Below, in pieces: positions 53,231 to 62,211 of a stretch of 64,000 bases of DNA. This stretch comes from Sphingobium sp. GTDB lineage: Bacteria > Pseudomonadota > Alphaproteobacteria > Sphingomonadales > Sphingomonadaceae. Under the pieces are notes generated by a model. The model was not told the origin of the DNA and ran no database searches. It saw only the letters and a program-made list of their open reading frames with translations. Location of the stretch: positions 62,001 to 126,000 of the forward strand of contig CP136575.1 in NCBI GenBank assembly GCA_035196065.1. Direction: 5' to 3'. Position numbers and translations under genes: made by a program. Position 1 is the stretch's first letter. The number at the start of each line of letters is the position of its first letter.

Positions 53231-53938
53231 CTAGCCGGGCCAGGAAAAGGCGAAGCGGTTCGTTCCCGAAACCGCGGCGCCGGCATCAAAGCGGCGCTCG
53301 ATAATGCGGCCGCGCCCCGCGCCGTCGACCAGCACCAAGGTGCTGCACCTCGTGCCATAAACCGGCGCGTTGATGAAGATCGGCGCACCCAAATCATCGC
53401 GCAGCTGCTCGTCACGCAGCATAGCGAAAAGTGCGTCTTCGCCTTCACCGGCAGCAATCCAATCGGCCAGCGCGCGCTCGGCCGCCGTCCGCCGCGGCCA
53501 GGGCTCAGCAGGATGGCCGTTCGAAAGACCGTGGATGCCGGGCGACAATGGCGTGCATTGCGGCTCCGGCCGGTTCGACAAGAGCAGCGTGCCATCCGGC
53601 CCGTGGAGGAGGAGATTGAAGGGATTATAATGCGCCAGCCCATCCCCTTCCGGCATAATGCCATCGATCAGCCATTCGCCCACCAGCGCACCGCGCGACC
53701 GCTTTTCAGGATCGGGGCCGTCGGGATCGCGAATATTGGTCACCACGGCAAGGCGGCCAGCCTCACTAATGCCCAGCCAGCCGCCGCCCGCCTGCAGATC
53801 ACGCCCGGCCAGCACATGCGGTGCGTCCGTCCAGCGATCTAGCGGCGCTGCGGGCCGCGCATGGAATTCATCGCGATTGGCGGCGAGCACCAGCTTCCAA
53901 TCCGGGTGGCAATCAAGGGCGATGGCGACAACACACAT
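53231..53938 (-). CDS. NRDE family protein (TANGO2-like)
   Basis: 235 residues. The conserved start MCVVAIALD is followed by LVLAANRDEFHARPAAP, the NRDE motif. An Ntn-hydrolase-like fold with Cys2 at the mature N-terminus is known in the family; ISEAGRLAVVTNIRDP is also typical. Eukaryotic TANGO2 is linked to haem or lipid handling; the bacterial role is unclear. Downstream of the SRAP-like gene on the same strand (22 bases), so probably co-transcribed. Confidence 0.88.
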   Translation of the reverse strand: MCVVAIALDCHPDWKLVLAANRDEFHARPAAPLDRWTDAPHVLAGRDLQAGGGWLGISEAGRLAVVTNIRDPDGPDPEKRSRGALVGEWLIDGIMPEGDGLAHYNPFNLLLHGPDGTLLLSNRPEPQCTPLSPGIHGLSNGHPAEPWPRRTAAERALADWIAAGEGEDALFAMLRDEQLRDDLGAPIFINAPVYGTRCSTLVLVDGAGRGRIIERRFDAGAAVSGTNRFAFSWPG

Positions 53939-53960
53939 GGCAAGGCGCTATGGCGAAAGC

Positions 53961-54608
53961 TTAGCGGCTTGGCGAGCGAAAGTCCGGACCTGCGCCGGAC
54001 AGCTCCTCGACAGCAAGTTCCGTGCCTGCGATCGGCCGGATCAACTGCTGCGCCTCTTTCCAGTCCGCACAAAGCCAGCGCTCTTCACTGCCTGCGGGCA
54101 AGATTGCCGGCATGCTCACCGGCGCTTTGCCCCCTTCCACCGGGATCAGCGCCGATGACGGTTCGGTCACCAGCATCGCGAACACCGGCATGTCGGTCAG
54201 GTCACGCCAGATTCCAGCAACGGCAAAGATCGGACGGTCGGGCAGCGTGCAGTTGAGCATCGGCGCGCCGTGGCGGCGCGAGCGATAATGGAACGATGTC
54301 ATCGGAATGAGGCAGCGCAGCCCCGCATGACGCAAATTGCCGATCCAAAAGGGGCTGTCGAAATTGCGCACATGGAACACCCAGCGCAAACCGCCCGGCG
54401 GGGTGAGTTCGGTCGATTGGCCGGCCGCCGGATAGCCCCAATGCATCGGCCGGATGAAGCGGCGTCCGCTGGAACCTGAACGCACCACGACAGGGCCGAA
54501 GCGCTGCTCGATCAGCGCGCCGCCTTCCCATGGATCGGGCCCGGAATCAGCGTTGAATGCAGCCGCAATAGCGGCCGAACGACTATCGAGATGGCACTGC
54601 AACGACAT
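53961..54608 (-). CDS. SRAP/YedK-like (DUF159) protein with lost catalytic residues
   Basis: 215 residues. Family relationship is visible in RPMHWGYPA (WGLIP region), RCLIPMTSFHYR (CLVPAxGFYEW region), IFAVAGIWRD and AMLVTEPSSALI. Active-site residues of SRAP enzymes appear replaced: the N-terminus is MSLQC rather than MCGR, the E of FYEW is missing, the NARxE segment reads FHVRNF, and HDRMP reads GKAPVSMP. It therefore probably cannot form the thiazolidine DNA-protein crosslink at abasic sites. Could be a structural or DNA-binding derivative. Confidence 0.78.
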   Translation of the reverse strand: MSLQCHLDSRSAAIAAAFNADSGPDPWEGGALIEQRFGPVVVRSGSSGRRFIRPMHWGYPAAGQSTELTPPGGLRWVFHVRNFDSPFWIGNLRHAGLRCLIPMTSFHYRSRRHGAPMLNCTLPDRPIFAVAGIWRDLTDMPVFAMLVTEPSSALIPVEGGKAPVSMPAILPAGSEERWLCADWKEAQQLIRPIAGTELAVEELSGAGPDFRSPSR

Positions 54609-54648
54609 GGTGCCACCTCTGACAGCTTTGCACTTTCGCGCAAGCGCT

Positions 54649-54810
54649 TCAGGAGAGGCGGCGGCGCGGCTCCTTACGCCGTTCCTTGCCCGAACGGCGT
54701 TCGACCCCTGAGCGTTTTTCTGCGCCGTCAAAGTTGGCCGCGGCGTCCTGCCGCCGCTCTACACCGCTGCGGCGGACACCGCACCGATTGTCTTCGCCAA
54801 TTTCCTGCAT
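54649..54810 (-). CDS. Small arginine-rich protein with repeated SGVERR motif
   Basis: 53 residues, MQEIGEDNRCGVRRSGVERR..., with a second SGVERRSGKERRKEPRRR. AGGAG lies six bases before the ATG. The two Arg-rich SGVERR units and acidic N-terminus suggest RNA, DNA or ribosome binding, but no family is recognised. 40 bases upstream of the SRAP-like gene, likely same transcript. Confidence 0.65.
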   Translation of the reverse strand: MQEIGEDNRCGVRRSGVERRQDAAANFDGAEKRSGVERRSGKERRKEPRRRLS

Positions 54811-54970
54811 AAGCAACTCCTGTGCCTGCGCCATTTGAAGCGCAGAGATTATCGAGGGAAGGTCACCAAATTCCTAACTGTAAAAGAGTGACGGAAATTG
54901 ATCGATATCAAGGAAAAGCCGGCGTTGCTGCCGCACAAGGACTGCACTGTTACACAATCAGGAGGCAGAC

Positions 54971-55081
54971 ATGTCCGATTTCTCAATTCTTCCCGTGGCC
55001 TTGTTCAGCGGTATGGTCGCTGCGTTCATGCTGGTGATGCTGTTCGCCGTTTTCACCGACCACGACGCGCGCCAAGGCTGA
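54971..55081 (+). CDS. 36-residue membrane protein
   Basis: MSDFSILPVALFSGMVAAFM leads into a single hydrophobic helix (LVMLFAVFTD) and ends DHDARQG. GGAGG is five bases before the ATG, an ideal ribosome-binding site. Isolated between divergent and convergent genes. Function unknown; size resembles small regulators or assembly factors of membrane complexes. Confidence 0.55.
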   Translation: MSDFSILPVALFSGMVAAFMLVMLFAVFTDHDARQG

Positions 55082-55085
55082 GCCC

Positions 55086-55406
55086 TCAAAAGCAGAGTGT
55101 CATGGTAGCGCTGTCGCCGGGGGCCAGCCCTTCGGCCTTTCGCACCGCTGCCTTAATCGGCAACAGCCATTCGGCCCCGCTTTTTTGCGGGAATACCGAC
55201 GTATCCCAATGGGTGTCACCGATGGTGACACGCACCTTGATCGCGCCCCAACCGCGCCTGCGCCCGCTTTCCAGACGCCGCATCAAGGCTGTCGCCTGAA
55301 GCGCCTCAGCGGCCTCGGCTTCGATCGTCACGAAGTGCCATTGGGTGGCCGACGCGCCGCCGCTCCAAAGCCATATTGGAGCGGTGAAGGTGAGCGTTTC
55401 AGTCAA
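55086..55406 (-). CDS. DUF1905 domain protein
   Basis: 106 residues, complete DUF1905 beta-barrel: TFTAPIWLWSGGASATQWHF, GWGAIKVRVTIGDTHWDTSVF and WLLPIKAAVRKAEGLAPGD. Family function unknown. Its stop lies four bases from the convergent 36-residue gene. Confidence 0.88.
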   Translation of the reverse strand: MTETLTFTAPIWLWSGGASATQWHFVTIEAEAAEALQATALMRRLESGRRRGWGAIKVRVTIGDTHWDTSVFPQKSGAEWLLPIKAAVRKAEGLAPGDSATMTLCF

Positions 55407-55433
55407 GTCCGGTCCGCCACTTTATTGACAGTC

Positions 55434-56354
55434 TTATCCTGCCTTCCGTCGCACTGGCACCGGGATATTGCAGATATCTGCCCCGCCGGCCGGCTTGATG
55501 AAAAAGGCGTCGCGCCGGTTGGCACGGGCATCGGCATAGGCCGAGAAACTTGCATTCTCAGTGGAGAGATATTCATAAGCCGGCAGGCCCTCGATTTCGT
55601 TGCCCAGCCGCACCGAAAGGATCGGTACCCGCTCTTCTTCCTTCTCGTAGAAACCCAACGCTCCGGTACCGCGCGGCAGGCTGGACAGATGCTCGATCCC
55701 CTCAATCACCCGCCCAACAAGCGCGATGTTACGGTCGAGGTGGCGCGGCGCATGACCGATAACGGTGTAAAGCTCCGCCCCGGTTCCGGTATCGGGCGAC
55801 AGGTTGCGACCGACGCCGACCATGCCGTAGCAGTGGACAGGCCAATAACCTTCCTTGCCGAATGCGATCGGCCAGCCACGATAAAAACCCGTGTCATGTG
55901 AATAAGAGTCACGCCAACTGCCTTCAAGCGAGTAAAATGGCCTGCCGACAAAATCTTCTGTTACATACTCACTCTCCGGCACAGTCGCCAAACCCTCCGG
56001 CAGCGCTTTTTTCTCGGTCGCATCGCCCCATTGCGCGACATAATTGTCCTGCACGCGGTTGATGCTGGTGCCATCCCACCATTTGGCGGCGGCAAGCTTG
56101 CGGATATTGCCGACCCAGGCCTGACTGAACGGCGCGGGGACCAACTGGATCACCACGCGGCGGACTTTGCCGTTCAGCGACGCCAGATCCATCACCAACA
56201 GGTCAGACGGCGCGATTGCCGCCCATTCCGTGACATTTGCCTTGGCGACGATTTCCGACGGTGCCGGAAATTCGGGCTGCGCGGGCACTTGGGCAGAGAG
56301 CGGAAGCGCAGCGAGCATCGCGGCGCAGGTGAACAGGAACGGCTTTTTGATCAT
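55434..56354 (-). CDS. Peptidyl-prolyl cis-trans isomerase, cyclophilin type, exported
   Basis: 306 residues. The signal peptide is MIKKPFLFTCAAMLAALPLSA, cleaved near AQVP; an in-frame ATG 21 bases upstream (56375) is an alternative. The cyclophilin barrel follows: VVIQLVPAPFSQAWVGNIRK, WWDGTSINRVQDNYVAQWGD, CYGMVGVGR and IGHAPRHLDRNIALVGRVI. It contains insertions relative to minimal cyclophilins, typical for this periplasmic alphaproteobacterial group. Confidence 0.88.
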   Translation of the reverse strand: MIKKPFLFTCAAMLAALPLSAQVPAQPEFPAPSEIVAKANVTEWAAIAPSDLLVMDLASLNGKVRRVVIQLVPAPFSQAWVGNIRKLAAAKWWDGTSINRVQDNYVAQWGDATEKKALPEGLATVPESEYVTEDFVGRPFYSLEGSWRDSYSHDTGFYRGWPIAFGKEGYWPVHCYGMVGVGRNLSPDTGTGAELYTVIGHAPRHLDRNIALVGRVIEGIEHLSSLPRGTGALGFYEKEEERVPILSVRLGNEIEGLPAYEYLSTENASFSAYADARANRRDAFFIKPAGGADICNIPVPVRRKAG

Positions 56355-56428
56355 CACCGGCTTATGCCCCATCATCGGCGCTTGCGAAAGCGGCTTTGGC
56401 CCTATAGGGGCTTCGGCTTCCAGAGCGC

Positions 56429-56519
56429 GGAGACGTGGCCGAGTGGTCGAAGGCGCTCGCCTGGAAAGTGAGTATGGGTCAAAAGCTCATCGAGGGTTCG
56501 AATCCCTCCGTCTCCGCCA
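56429..56519 (+). tRNA. tRNA-Ser (anticodon GGA)
   Basis: 91 bases. Acceptor arm GGAGACG pairs with CGTCTCC, discriminator G then encoded CCA. D-arm GCCGAGTGGTCGAAGGC is typical of tRNA-Ser, anticodon loop CTGGAAA holds GGA, a long variable arm follows, and the T-arm is GAGGGTTCGAATCCCTC. Confidence 0.95.
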
Positions 56520-56573
56520 CTATATGGGGCTGCGCAATGCGCGCCCCGTCGCCGTTTTAAGGGGAACAGGCGA

Positions 56574-58607
56574 TTGCCCGATAACCAGTGGATCATCCTG
56601 AACGGCCGAACGACTACGGTGGTTCTGGAACATATTGCCGGAGAGGCACCGCTCTGGCGCTATTGGGGGGCGAGGTTGGCAGATGGAGCGACGCCGGCAA
56701 CCCCGCTGCGGAGCACCCGGCCCGAACCCACCTTCTCCGCCGCGTTTGACCAACCCTTGTCGGTATTTCCGGGAGCAGGCATTGGGTGGTTCGGCGCCCC
56801 TGCCCTTTTGGCGCATCGCGCAGGGCGTGATTGGAGCTTTCAGGCAAATACCGTCGAAGTGGAATGCGACGGCCATTGCGCCACGATAAAATTGATCGAT
56901 ACTGTAGCCGCACTCCAAGTCGAAATACGGATCACGCTTGATCCGCAAAGCGATGTGCTGACCCTATCTTCGCGCCTTGAGAATCGCGGCACGGAAACGC
57001 TCGATGTGCAATGGCTCGCCTCGGGCGTGCTACCGCTGCCCTGCGGCGCACAGGCCGTGCACAGTTTTTCGGGCCGACACAATGGCGAGTTTATTGCCGT
57101 CACAGACCCGCTTACGCGCAGCATCTGGCGGCGCGAAAACAGACGCGGGCTAAGCTCGCATGATTGCTTTCCTGGCGCGACCGTCAGCGCCGATGGTACA
57201 TTCTATGGCGCGCAGCTTGCCTGGTCTGGCAACCATGTGCAGATGATCGAGTGGCTCGATGACGGGCGCCATCAATGGCAAATGGGTGAGGGATTTGCGC
57301 CGGGCGAAGTGCGGCTGGCCCCAGGCGAGGCGATCGAGACCGCAGAAATGCTCGCCACCTGCGCCCCAGACGCCAATGGCGTCGCACAGAATTTCCATGG
57401 CGCAATCCGCAGCCTGATGGATTGGCCGGGCGGAGCAATGCGCCCGCGACCCGTGCATATCAATACTTGGGAAGGCTTCTATTTTGATCATGATGAGTCG
57501 GCGCTAAAGGATCTCGCCAATCATGCCGCAGCGATCGGGATAGAGCGTTTCGTGCTCGACGACGGCTGGTTCCATGGCCGCGATAACGACCGCAGTTCGC
57601 TGGGGGATTGGTGGGCCGATGCTCGCAAATACCCGCAAGGCCTGGCGCCGCTGGCCCACCATGTCACAGAATTGGGCATGGAATTCGGGCTATGGGTAGA
57701 GCCCGAAATGGTCAATCCCGACAGCGACCTTTATCGGACGCATCCCGAATGGGCTCTGGCTATTTCAGGAAGGCCGCAGATCACGGCCCGCAACCAGCTG
57801 GTGCTCGACATGCGTCGCCAAGATGTTCGCGACTATCTGTTCGATTGCATCGCCCGACTGCTAAGCGATTTGCCCATCGGCTATTTGAAATGGGATCATA
57901 ACCGCGAATTGATCGCCGCCGGAAATAGGGCGGCCTTTCGCGCACAAATCCATGGCACCTACGCATTGTTGGCGCGGTTGCGGGAAGCATTTCCATCCGT
58001 CGAGATAGAGGCCTGCGCCGCTGGCGGGGGACGGATCGACGCTGGCATCATCCGTCATACCCATCGTTTCTGGACCAGCGACAATATCGATGCCGTCAGT
58101 CGCCTGTCGATTCAGCGCGGCTATCTGCAATTTCTGCCGCCCGAACTGATGGGCGCACATGTCGGCGCATCGCCTGCTCATGCAACAGGTCGAAAGCAGT
58201 CGATGGATTTCCGCGCCGGCGTCGCATTGCCCGGCCATTTCGGGGTCGAGCTTGACGTCCGCAAGCTGGACGATGGCGATCGCGAAAAGCTGGCCCAGTG
58301 GGTCGCCACATACAAGACGCATCGTGACCGGCTGCATCTTGGCAAGGTCTGGTTGGGTGACGCGGGCGATGGACTTTACTGGCAGGCACATGGCGATGGC
58401 GACGGGCTGTTGGTGTTCGTTTACCGCACGGAACCGCAAAGCTGGAAACATGCACCGCAGTTGCAGCTACCGATGCTCGATGTCGGGCGTCGTTACCGCG
58501 TTGGCGGCACCGACTATCATGGCGGCTGGCTGTCCGCTGTCGGGCTGCCCCTCGCGCCCATGAAGGCCGAGCGTTTCCAACTTGTCGAAATCGAGGCGCT
58601 GACCTGA
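56574..58607 (+). CDS. Alpha-galactosidase, glycoside hydrolase family 36
   Basis: 677 residues. N-terminal beta-supersandwich, then the TIM barrel beginning at NTWEGFYFDHDE, FVLDDGWFHGRDNDRSSLGD and GLWVEPEMVNPDS. The nucleophile is D441 (YLKWDHNR) and the acid/base D503 (WTSDNIDA). It removes terminal alpha-galactose from oligosaccharides. The start is TTG, with AAGGGG 10 bases upstream. It lies 54 bases after tRNA-Ser; no signal peptide, so cytosolic. Confidence 0.92.
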   Translation: MPDNQWIILNGRTTTVVLEHIAGEAPLWRYWGARLADGATPATPLRSTRPEPTFSAAFDQPLSVFPGAGIGWFGAPALLAHRAGRDWSFQANTVEVECDGHCATIKLIDTVAALQVEIRITLDPQSDVLTLSSRLENRGTETLDVQWLASGVLPLPCGAQAVHSFSGRHNGEFIAVTDPLTRSIWRRENRRGLSSHDCFPGATVSADGTFYGAQLAWSGNHVQMIEWLDDGRHQWQMGEGFAPGEVRLAPGEAIETAEMLATCAPDANGVAQNFHGAIRSLMDWPGGAMRPRPVHINTWEGFYFDHDESALKDLANHAAAIGIERFVLDDGWFHGRDNDRSSLGDWWADARKYPQGLAPLAHHVTELGMEFGLWVEPEMVNPDSDLYRTHPEWALAISGRPQITARNQLVLDMRRQDVRDYLFDCIARLLSDLPIGYLKWDHNRELIAAGNRAAFRAQIHGTYALLARLREAFPSVEIEACAAGGGRIDAGIIRHTHRFWTSDNIDAVSRLSIQRGYLQFLPPELMGAHVGASPAHATGRKQSMDFRAGVALPGHFGVELDVRKLDDGDREKLAQWVATYKTHRDRLHLGKVWLGDAGDGLYWQAHGDGDGLLVFVYRTEPQSWKHAPQLQLPMLDVGRRYRVGGTDYHGGWLSAVGLPLAPMKAERFQLVEIEALT

Positions 58608-58687
58608 ACGCTCACCCGCGATTTCGGGTGTTGCGCCATCGGGCTGCGCGCCATAAGGCCTGACGATCAATTTGTAGAGGATCGCCG

Positions 58688-59800
58688 ATGAAGACCCGCG
58701 CTGCTGTTGCGTTTGAAGCCAAGAAACCGCTTGAGATTGTCGAGCTTGATCTGGAAGGCCCGAAGGCGGGCGAAGTGCTGGTTGAGATCAAGGCGACCGG
58801 CATTTGCCACACCGACGCCTATACGCTGGACGGGTTTGACAGCGAAGGCATCTTCCCGAGTGTGCTTGGCCATGAAGGTGCAGGGATTGTGCGCGAGGTT
58901 GGCGCAGGCGTGACCAGTGTCGTTCCCGGCGACCATGTGATCCCGCTCTACACGCCCGAATGCGGCAAGTGCAAAACCTGCCTGTCGGGCAAGTCCAACC
59001 TGTGCACCGCGATCCGCGCGACGCAGGGCAAGGGCTTGATGCCTGATGGCACCACGCGCTTTTCCTATAAGGGCCAGCCAATCTACCATTATATGGGCTG
59101 TTCGACTTTCTCGAACTTCACCGTGCTGCCCGAAATTGCCGTTGCCAAGATCCGCACCGACGCGCCGTTCCAGACGAGCTGCTATATCGGCTGCGGTGTG
59201 ACCACCGGCGTCGGCGCTGTCACCAAGACCGCCAATGTGCAACCGGGCGACAATGTCGTCGTCTTCGGCCTTGGCGGCATCGGGCTCAATGTGATCCAGG
59301 GCGCAAAGCTCGCCGGCGCAAAGATGATTGTCGGCATCGACATCAACTCCGATCGCGAAGAGTGGGGCCGCCAGTTCGGCATGACCCACTTCCTCAACAC
59401 CAAGGGGATGAGCCGCGAGGATATTGTCGCCAAAATCGTTGAACTGACCGATGGCGGCGCAGATTATAGCTTTGACGCCACCGGCAATACCGAAGTGATG
59501 CGCACCGCGCTTGAATGCTGCCACCGCGGCTGGGGCACCAGCATCATCATCGGCGTTGCCGAAGCCGGCAAGGAAATCGCCACCCGCCCGTTCCAGCTCG
59601 TCACCGGACGCAACTGGCGCGGCACCGCCTTTGGCGGCGCCAAAGGCCGTACCGACGTCCCCAAAATCGTCGACATGTACATGGACGGACACATCCAGAT
59701 CGATCCCATGATCACCCATGTCCTCACACTCGATGAAATCAACAAGGGTTTCGACCTGATGCATGCAGGCGAAAGCATCAGAAGCGTTGTCGTTTTCTGA
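58688..59800 (+). CDS. frmA: S-(hydroxymethyl)glutathione dehydrogenase / class III alcohol dehydrogenase
   Basis: 370 residues. Catalytic zinc ligands in [14 protein letters not shown] and GHEGAGIV; the structural zinc loop is [18 protein letters not shown] fold [18 protein letters not shown]. It oxidises the formaldehyde-glutathione adduct and also reduces S-nitrosoglutathione. The glyoxalase-like gene follows by 20 bases, but the usual S-formylglutathione hydrolase is not in the window. Confidence 0.95.
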   Translation: MKTRAAVAFEAKKPLEIVELDLEGPKAGEVLVEIKATGICHTDAYTLDGFDSEGIFPSVLGHEGAGIVREVGAGVTSVVPGDHVIPLYTPECGKCKTCLSGKSNLCTAIRATQGKGLMPDGTTRFSYKGQPIYHYMGCSTFSNFTVLPEIAVAKIRTDAPFQTSCYIGCGVTTGVGAVTKTANVQPGDNVVVFGLGGIGLNVIQGAKLAGAKMIVGIDINSDREEWGRQFGMTHFLNTKGMSREDIVAKIVELTDGGADYSFDATGNTEVMRTALECCHRGWGTSIIIGVAEAGKEIATRPFQLVTGRNWRGTAFGGAKGRTDVPKIVDMYMDGHIQIDPMITHVLTLDEINKGFDLMHAGESIRSVVVF

Positions 59801-59820
59801 TAAGTAAGGAGAGAAAGCAG

Positions 59821-60198
59821 ATGTTCAGCCATATGATGGTCGGCAGCAATGATATTGCCCGATCAAAGACATTTTACGACGCGACCTTTGCAACAATGGG
59901 CGGCAATCCCGGGATCGAAGATCCCAAGGGTCGCCTCATCTATATGCACAATGGTTCGATGTTCCTCGTAACACCGCCGATAAACGGCGAACCCGCCACG
60001 CATGGCAATGGCTGCACCATCGGTTTTGCCATGACGCCTGAACAGGCTGATGCTTGGCACGCAGCCGGCGTCGCCAATGGCGGCACGGCGATCGAAGATC
60101 CGCCGGGCGTGCGCGAAGGCGGCGGTATGAAGCTGTACCTGGCCTATCTGCGCGATCCGGATGGCAACAAGCTGTGCGCACTGCACCGCATGCCGTGA
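59821..60198 (+). CDS. VOC (glyoxalase-like) family protein
   Basis: 125 residues. MFSHMMVGSNDIARSKTFYD is the usual first beta-alpha-beta unit, and the second ends with YLAYLRDPDGNKLCALHR, which carries a metal-site region. GGAGAG precedes the ATG. Such proteins regularly follow class III alcohol dehydrogenase genes and may act on glutathione adducts. Confidence 0.88.
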   Translation: MFSHMMVGSNDIARSKTFYDATFATMGGNPGIEDPKGRLIYMHNGSMFLVTPPINGEPATHGNGCTIGFAMTPEQADAWHAAGVANGGTAIEDPPGVREGGGMKLYLAYLRDPDGNKLCALHRMP

Positions 60199-60208
60199 TC
60201 TTTCAGCG

Positions 60209-60703
60209 TTGAGCGAAGAAACCAAACTCTATGCCGACCTTGATCTTCTCGGCTGCAGCTATGCAGTCGAGGAGCATCAGGCGGTATTTACCGTAGAAGA
60301 GAGCAGCGCACTGCATGACCGGCTTCCCGGCGTGCACAGCAAGAACCTTTTTCTGAAAGACAATGACGGCCGTTACTGGCTTGTCACGGTTCCCGCGGAA
60401 ATCCGGGTCGACCTGAAAGCATTGCCCGCTGCAATGGGTTCGAAGCGGCTCAGCTTTGCCAAGGCTGAGGATTTGCTCCGTCTTCTGGGCCTTATCCCCG
60501 GTTCGGTGACGCCACTCGGCGCGATCAATGATAGCGATGATACGGTAACCGTGGTGCTGGACCATGAAATTGCCAATGCCATGACCGTCTGGGTACATCC
60601 GCTGCGCAATACGGCCTCATTGGGCATTGCGGGTGAGGGCCTGATCCGCGCATTGCGCCATTGGAACCATGACCCGGTGATCGCATCGGTCCCGCGGCTG
60701 TGA
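60209..60703 (+). CDS. ProX/YbaK-type aminoacyl-tRNA deacylase (prolyl-tRNA editing domain)
   Basis: 164 residues, free-standing editing domain. SKNLFLKDNDGRYWLVTVPA holds the KxxxLKD... core with the conserved lysine, and GSVTPLGAINDSDDTVTVVLD is the substrate loop; WVHPLRNTASLGI matches the ProX-like (PrdX) branch. It hydrolyses mischarged Ala- or Cys-tRNA(Pro). No in-frame ATG with a ribosome-binding site exists; the TTG start is chosen to avoid a long overlap with the VOC gene. Confidence 0.85.
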   Translation: MSEETKLYADLDLLGCSYAVEEHQAVFTVEESSALHDRLPGVHSKNLFLKDNDGRYWLVTVPAEIRVDLKALPAAMGSKRLSFAKAEDLLRLLGLIPGSVTPLGAINDSDDTVTVVLDHEIANAMTVWVHPLRNTASLGIAGEGLIRALRHWNHDPVIASVPRL

Positions 60704-61191
60704 AACGCCTCGCCATTATCTGGCACAGCATGACAGGTGGGTCGCACGCCCTAGCACAAGCAGCAGCACAAGGTGCACATCAAGTTGGAGAGGCAGAGGT
60801 AATCCTGCGTCACGCAGAGGCGGCAGATAGCCAAACAATGCTCGATGCCGATGGCTATATCTTCGCTTTTCCGGAAAATCTGGCGGCGATCAGCGGCGTA
60901 ATGAAAGCATTTTTCGACCGCGCCTATTACCCCTGTCTCGGCCGAATTGAGGGGCGCCCTTATGCTCTGCTTATATGTGCGGGTTCGGACGGAGCCAATG
61001 CCGTGCGCCAAGCAGAACGCATCGCCACCGGATGGCGGCTACGCAAAATCGCCAACAGCCAAATCATTCTCACCGCTGCGCAGACGCCCGAAGCAATATT
61101 AGCGCCAAAGACGATAGCCGAACCGGAACTTGCGCAAGCGCGCGAATTGGGGACGGCCATGGCCGAAGGATTGGCTCAGGGGATATTCTGA
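60700..61191 (+). CDS. Flavodoxin-fold NAD(P)H-dependent oxidoreductase
   Basis: 163 residues. The N-terminal FMN loop region is WHSMTGGSHALA (TGxSxxLA type), then GYIFAFPENLAAISGVMKAF with FDRAYYP, as in WrbA/FMN-reductase-like flavodoxins. GTG start overlapping the upstream stop (GTGA at 60700-60703). Substrate unknown; probably reduces quinones or flavins. Confidence 0.82.
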   Translation: MKRLAIIWHSMTGGSHALAQAAAQGAHQVGEAEVILRHAEAADSQTMLDADGYIFAFPENLAAISGVMKAFFDRAYYPCLGRIEGRPYALLICAGSDGANAVRQAERIATGWRLRKIANSQIILTAAQTPEAILAPKTIAEPELAQARELGTAMAEGLAQGIF

Positions 61192-61224
61192 CGTCGCTTC
61201 ACAATTTGGTCGATAACGCAGGAA

Positions 61225-62211
61225 TCAGCCGCGCCGATGCTCGCTTTTCACCCAGCGCACGGTTCCCGATGAAGCGCGCATAACAACACTTTCGGTCGTG
61301 ATCTTGCCGTCGCGGGTGCGCTTCACGCCTTCGAGCAAAGAGCCGCTGGTCACGCCGGTCGCGGCAAAGATGCAGTCGCCCTTCGCCAACTCTTCCAGAT
61401 CGTAAATCTTGTCCAGATCTTCGATTCCCCATTTGCGCGCGCGCAGACGTTCATCGTCGTTACGGAACAGCAGCCGCCCCTTGAACTGGCCGCCGACACA
61501 GCGCAGCGCAGCTGCCGCCAGCACACCCTCCGGCGCACCACCTGAACCCATATACAGGTCGATGGTGGTGTCGGGATTGGTCACTGCGATCACGCCGGCA
61601 ACGTCGCCATCGGGAATCAGCATGATGCCGCAGCCGAGCGCACGCAGCTCTGCAATTATCTTTTCGTGGCGCGGGCGATCCAGCACGCAGACGATGATCT
61701 CTGACGGCGGGACGCCCTTTTCCTTTGCGACCGCCATCACATTTTCGCTCGGGCTTTTATTGAGGTCGATGATGCCTGGCGAATAGCCGGGGCCAACGGC
61801 AATCTTGTCCATATAGACGTCGGGGGCGTTGAGGAGATTGCCCTCTTCGGCAACCGCAAGCACGGCCAGCGCATTGGGGCCGGCCTTGGCGGTGATCGTG
61901 GTACCTTCGAGCGGATCAAGCGCAATGTCGATCTTCGGGCCAGTGCCCGGAGCCATGCCGACCTTTTCACCGATGTAGAGCATTGGCGCTTCATCGCGCT
62001 CGCCTTCACCGATAACGACAGTGCCATCCATATACAGCGAATTGAGCGCAGCACGCATTGCTTCGACCGCAGCGGCGTCGGCCGCCTTTTCATCGCCGCG
62101 CCCGATCATGCTGGCAGCGGCCATGGCGGCAGCCTCGGTAACGCGAACCATTTCGAGGACCAGGACTCGGTCCATAGCGTTGCCGCTGGCGTTAGTGGAG
62201 TGGGTCATCAT
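61225..62211 (-). CDS. glpX: Class II fructose-1,6-bisphosphatase
   Basis: 328 residues. Metal ligands lie in GEGERDEAPMLYIGE and in ALDPLEGTT; GGAPEGVLAAAALRCVGG and ASSGTVRWVKSEH close the fold. It supplies fructose 6-phosphate for gluconeogenesis. Immediately downstream of hom: the hom TGA abuts its ATG, and GGGAG within the hom end serves as ribosome-binding site. This hom-glpX pairing is common in alphaproteobacteria. Confidence 0.94.
   Translation of the reverse strand: MMTHSTNASGNAMDRVLVLEMVRVTEAAAMAAASMIGRGDEKAADAAAVEAMRAALNSLYMDGTVVIGEGERDEAPMLYIGEKVGMAPGTGPKIDIALDPLEGTTITAKAGPNALAVLAVAEEGNLLNAPDVYMDKIAVGPGYSPGIIDLNKSPSENVMAVAKEKGVPPSEIIVCVLDRPRHEKIIAELRALGCGIMLIPDGDVAGVIAVTNPDTTIDLYMGSGGAPEGVLAAAALRCVGGQFKGRLLFRNDDERLRARKWGIEDLDKIYDLEELAKGDCIFAATGVTSGSLLEGVKRTRDGKITTESVVMRASSGTVRWVKSEHRRG

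Noticed and set aside
56429-58607. Integration of the alpha-galactosidase gene at the tRNA-Ser gene
   Set aside because: The tRNA is complete with CCA, but I saw no repeat of its 3' end downstream, no integrase and no composition shift in the GH36 gene.
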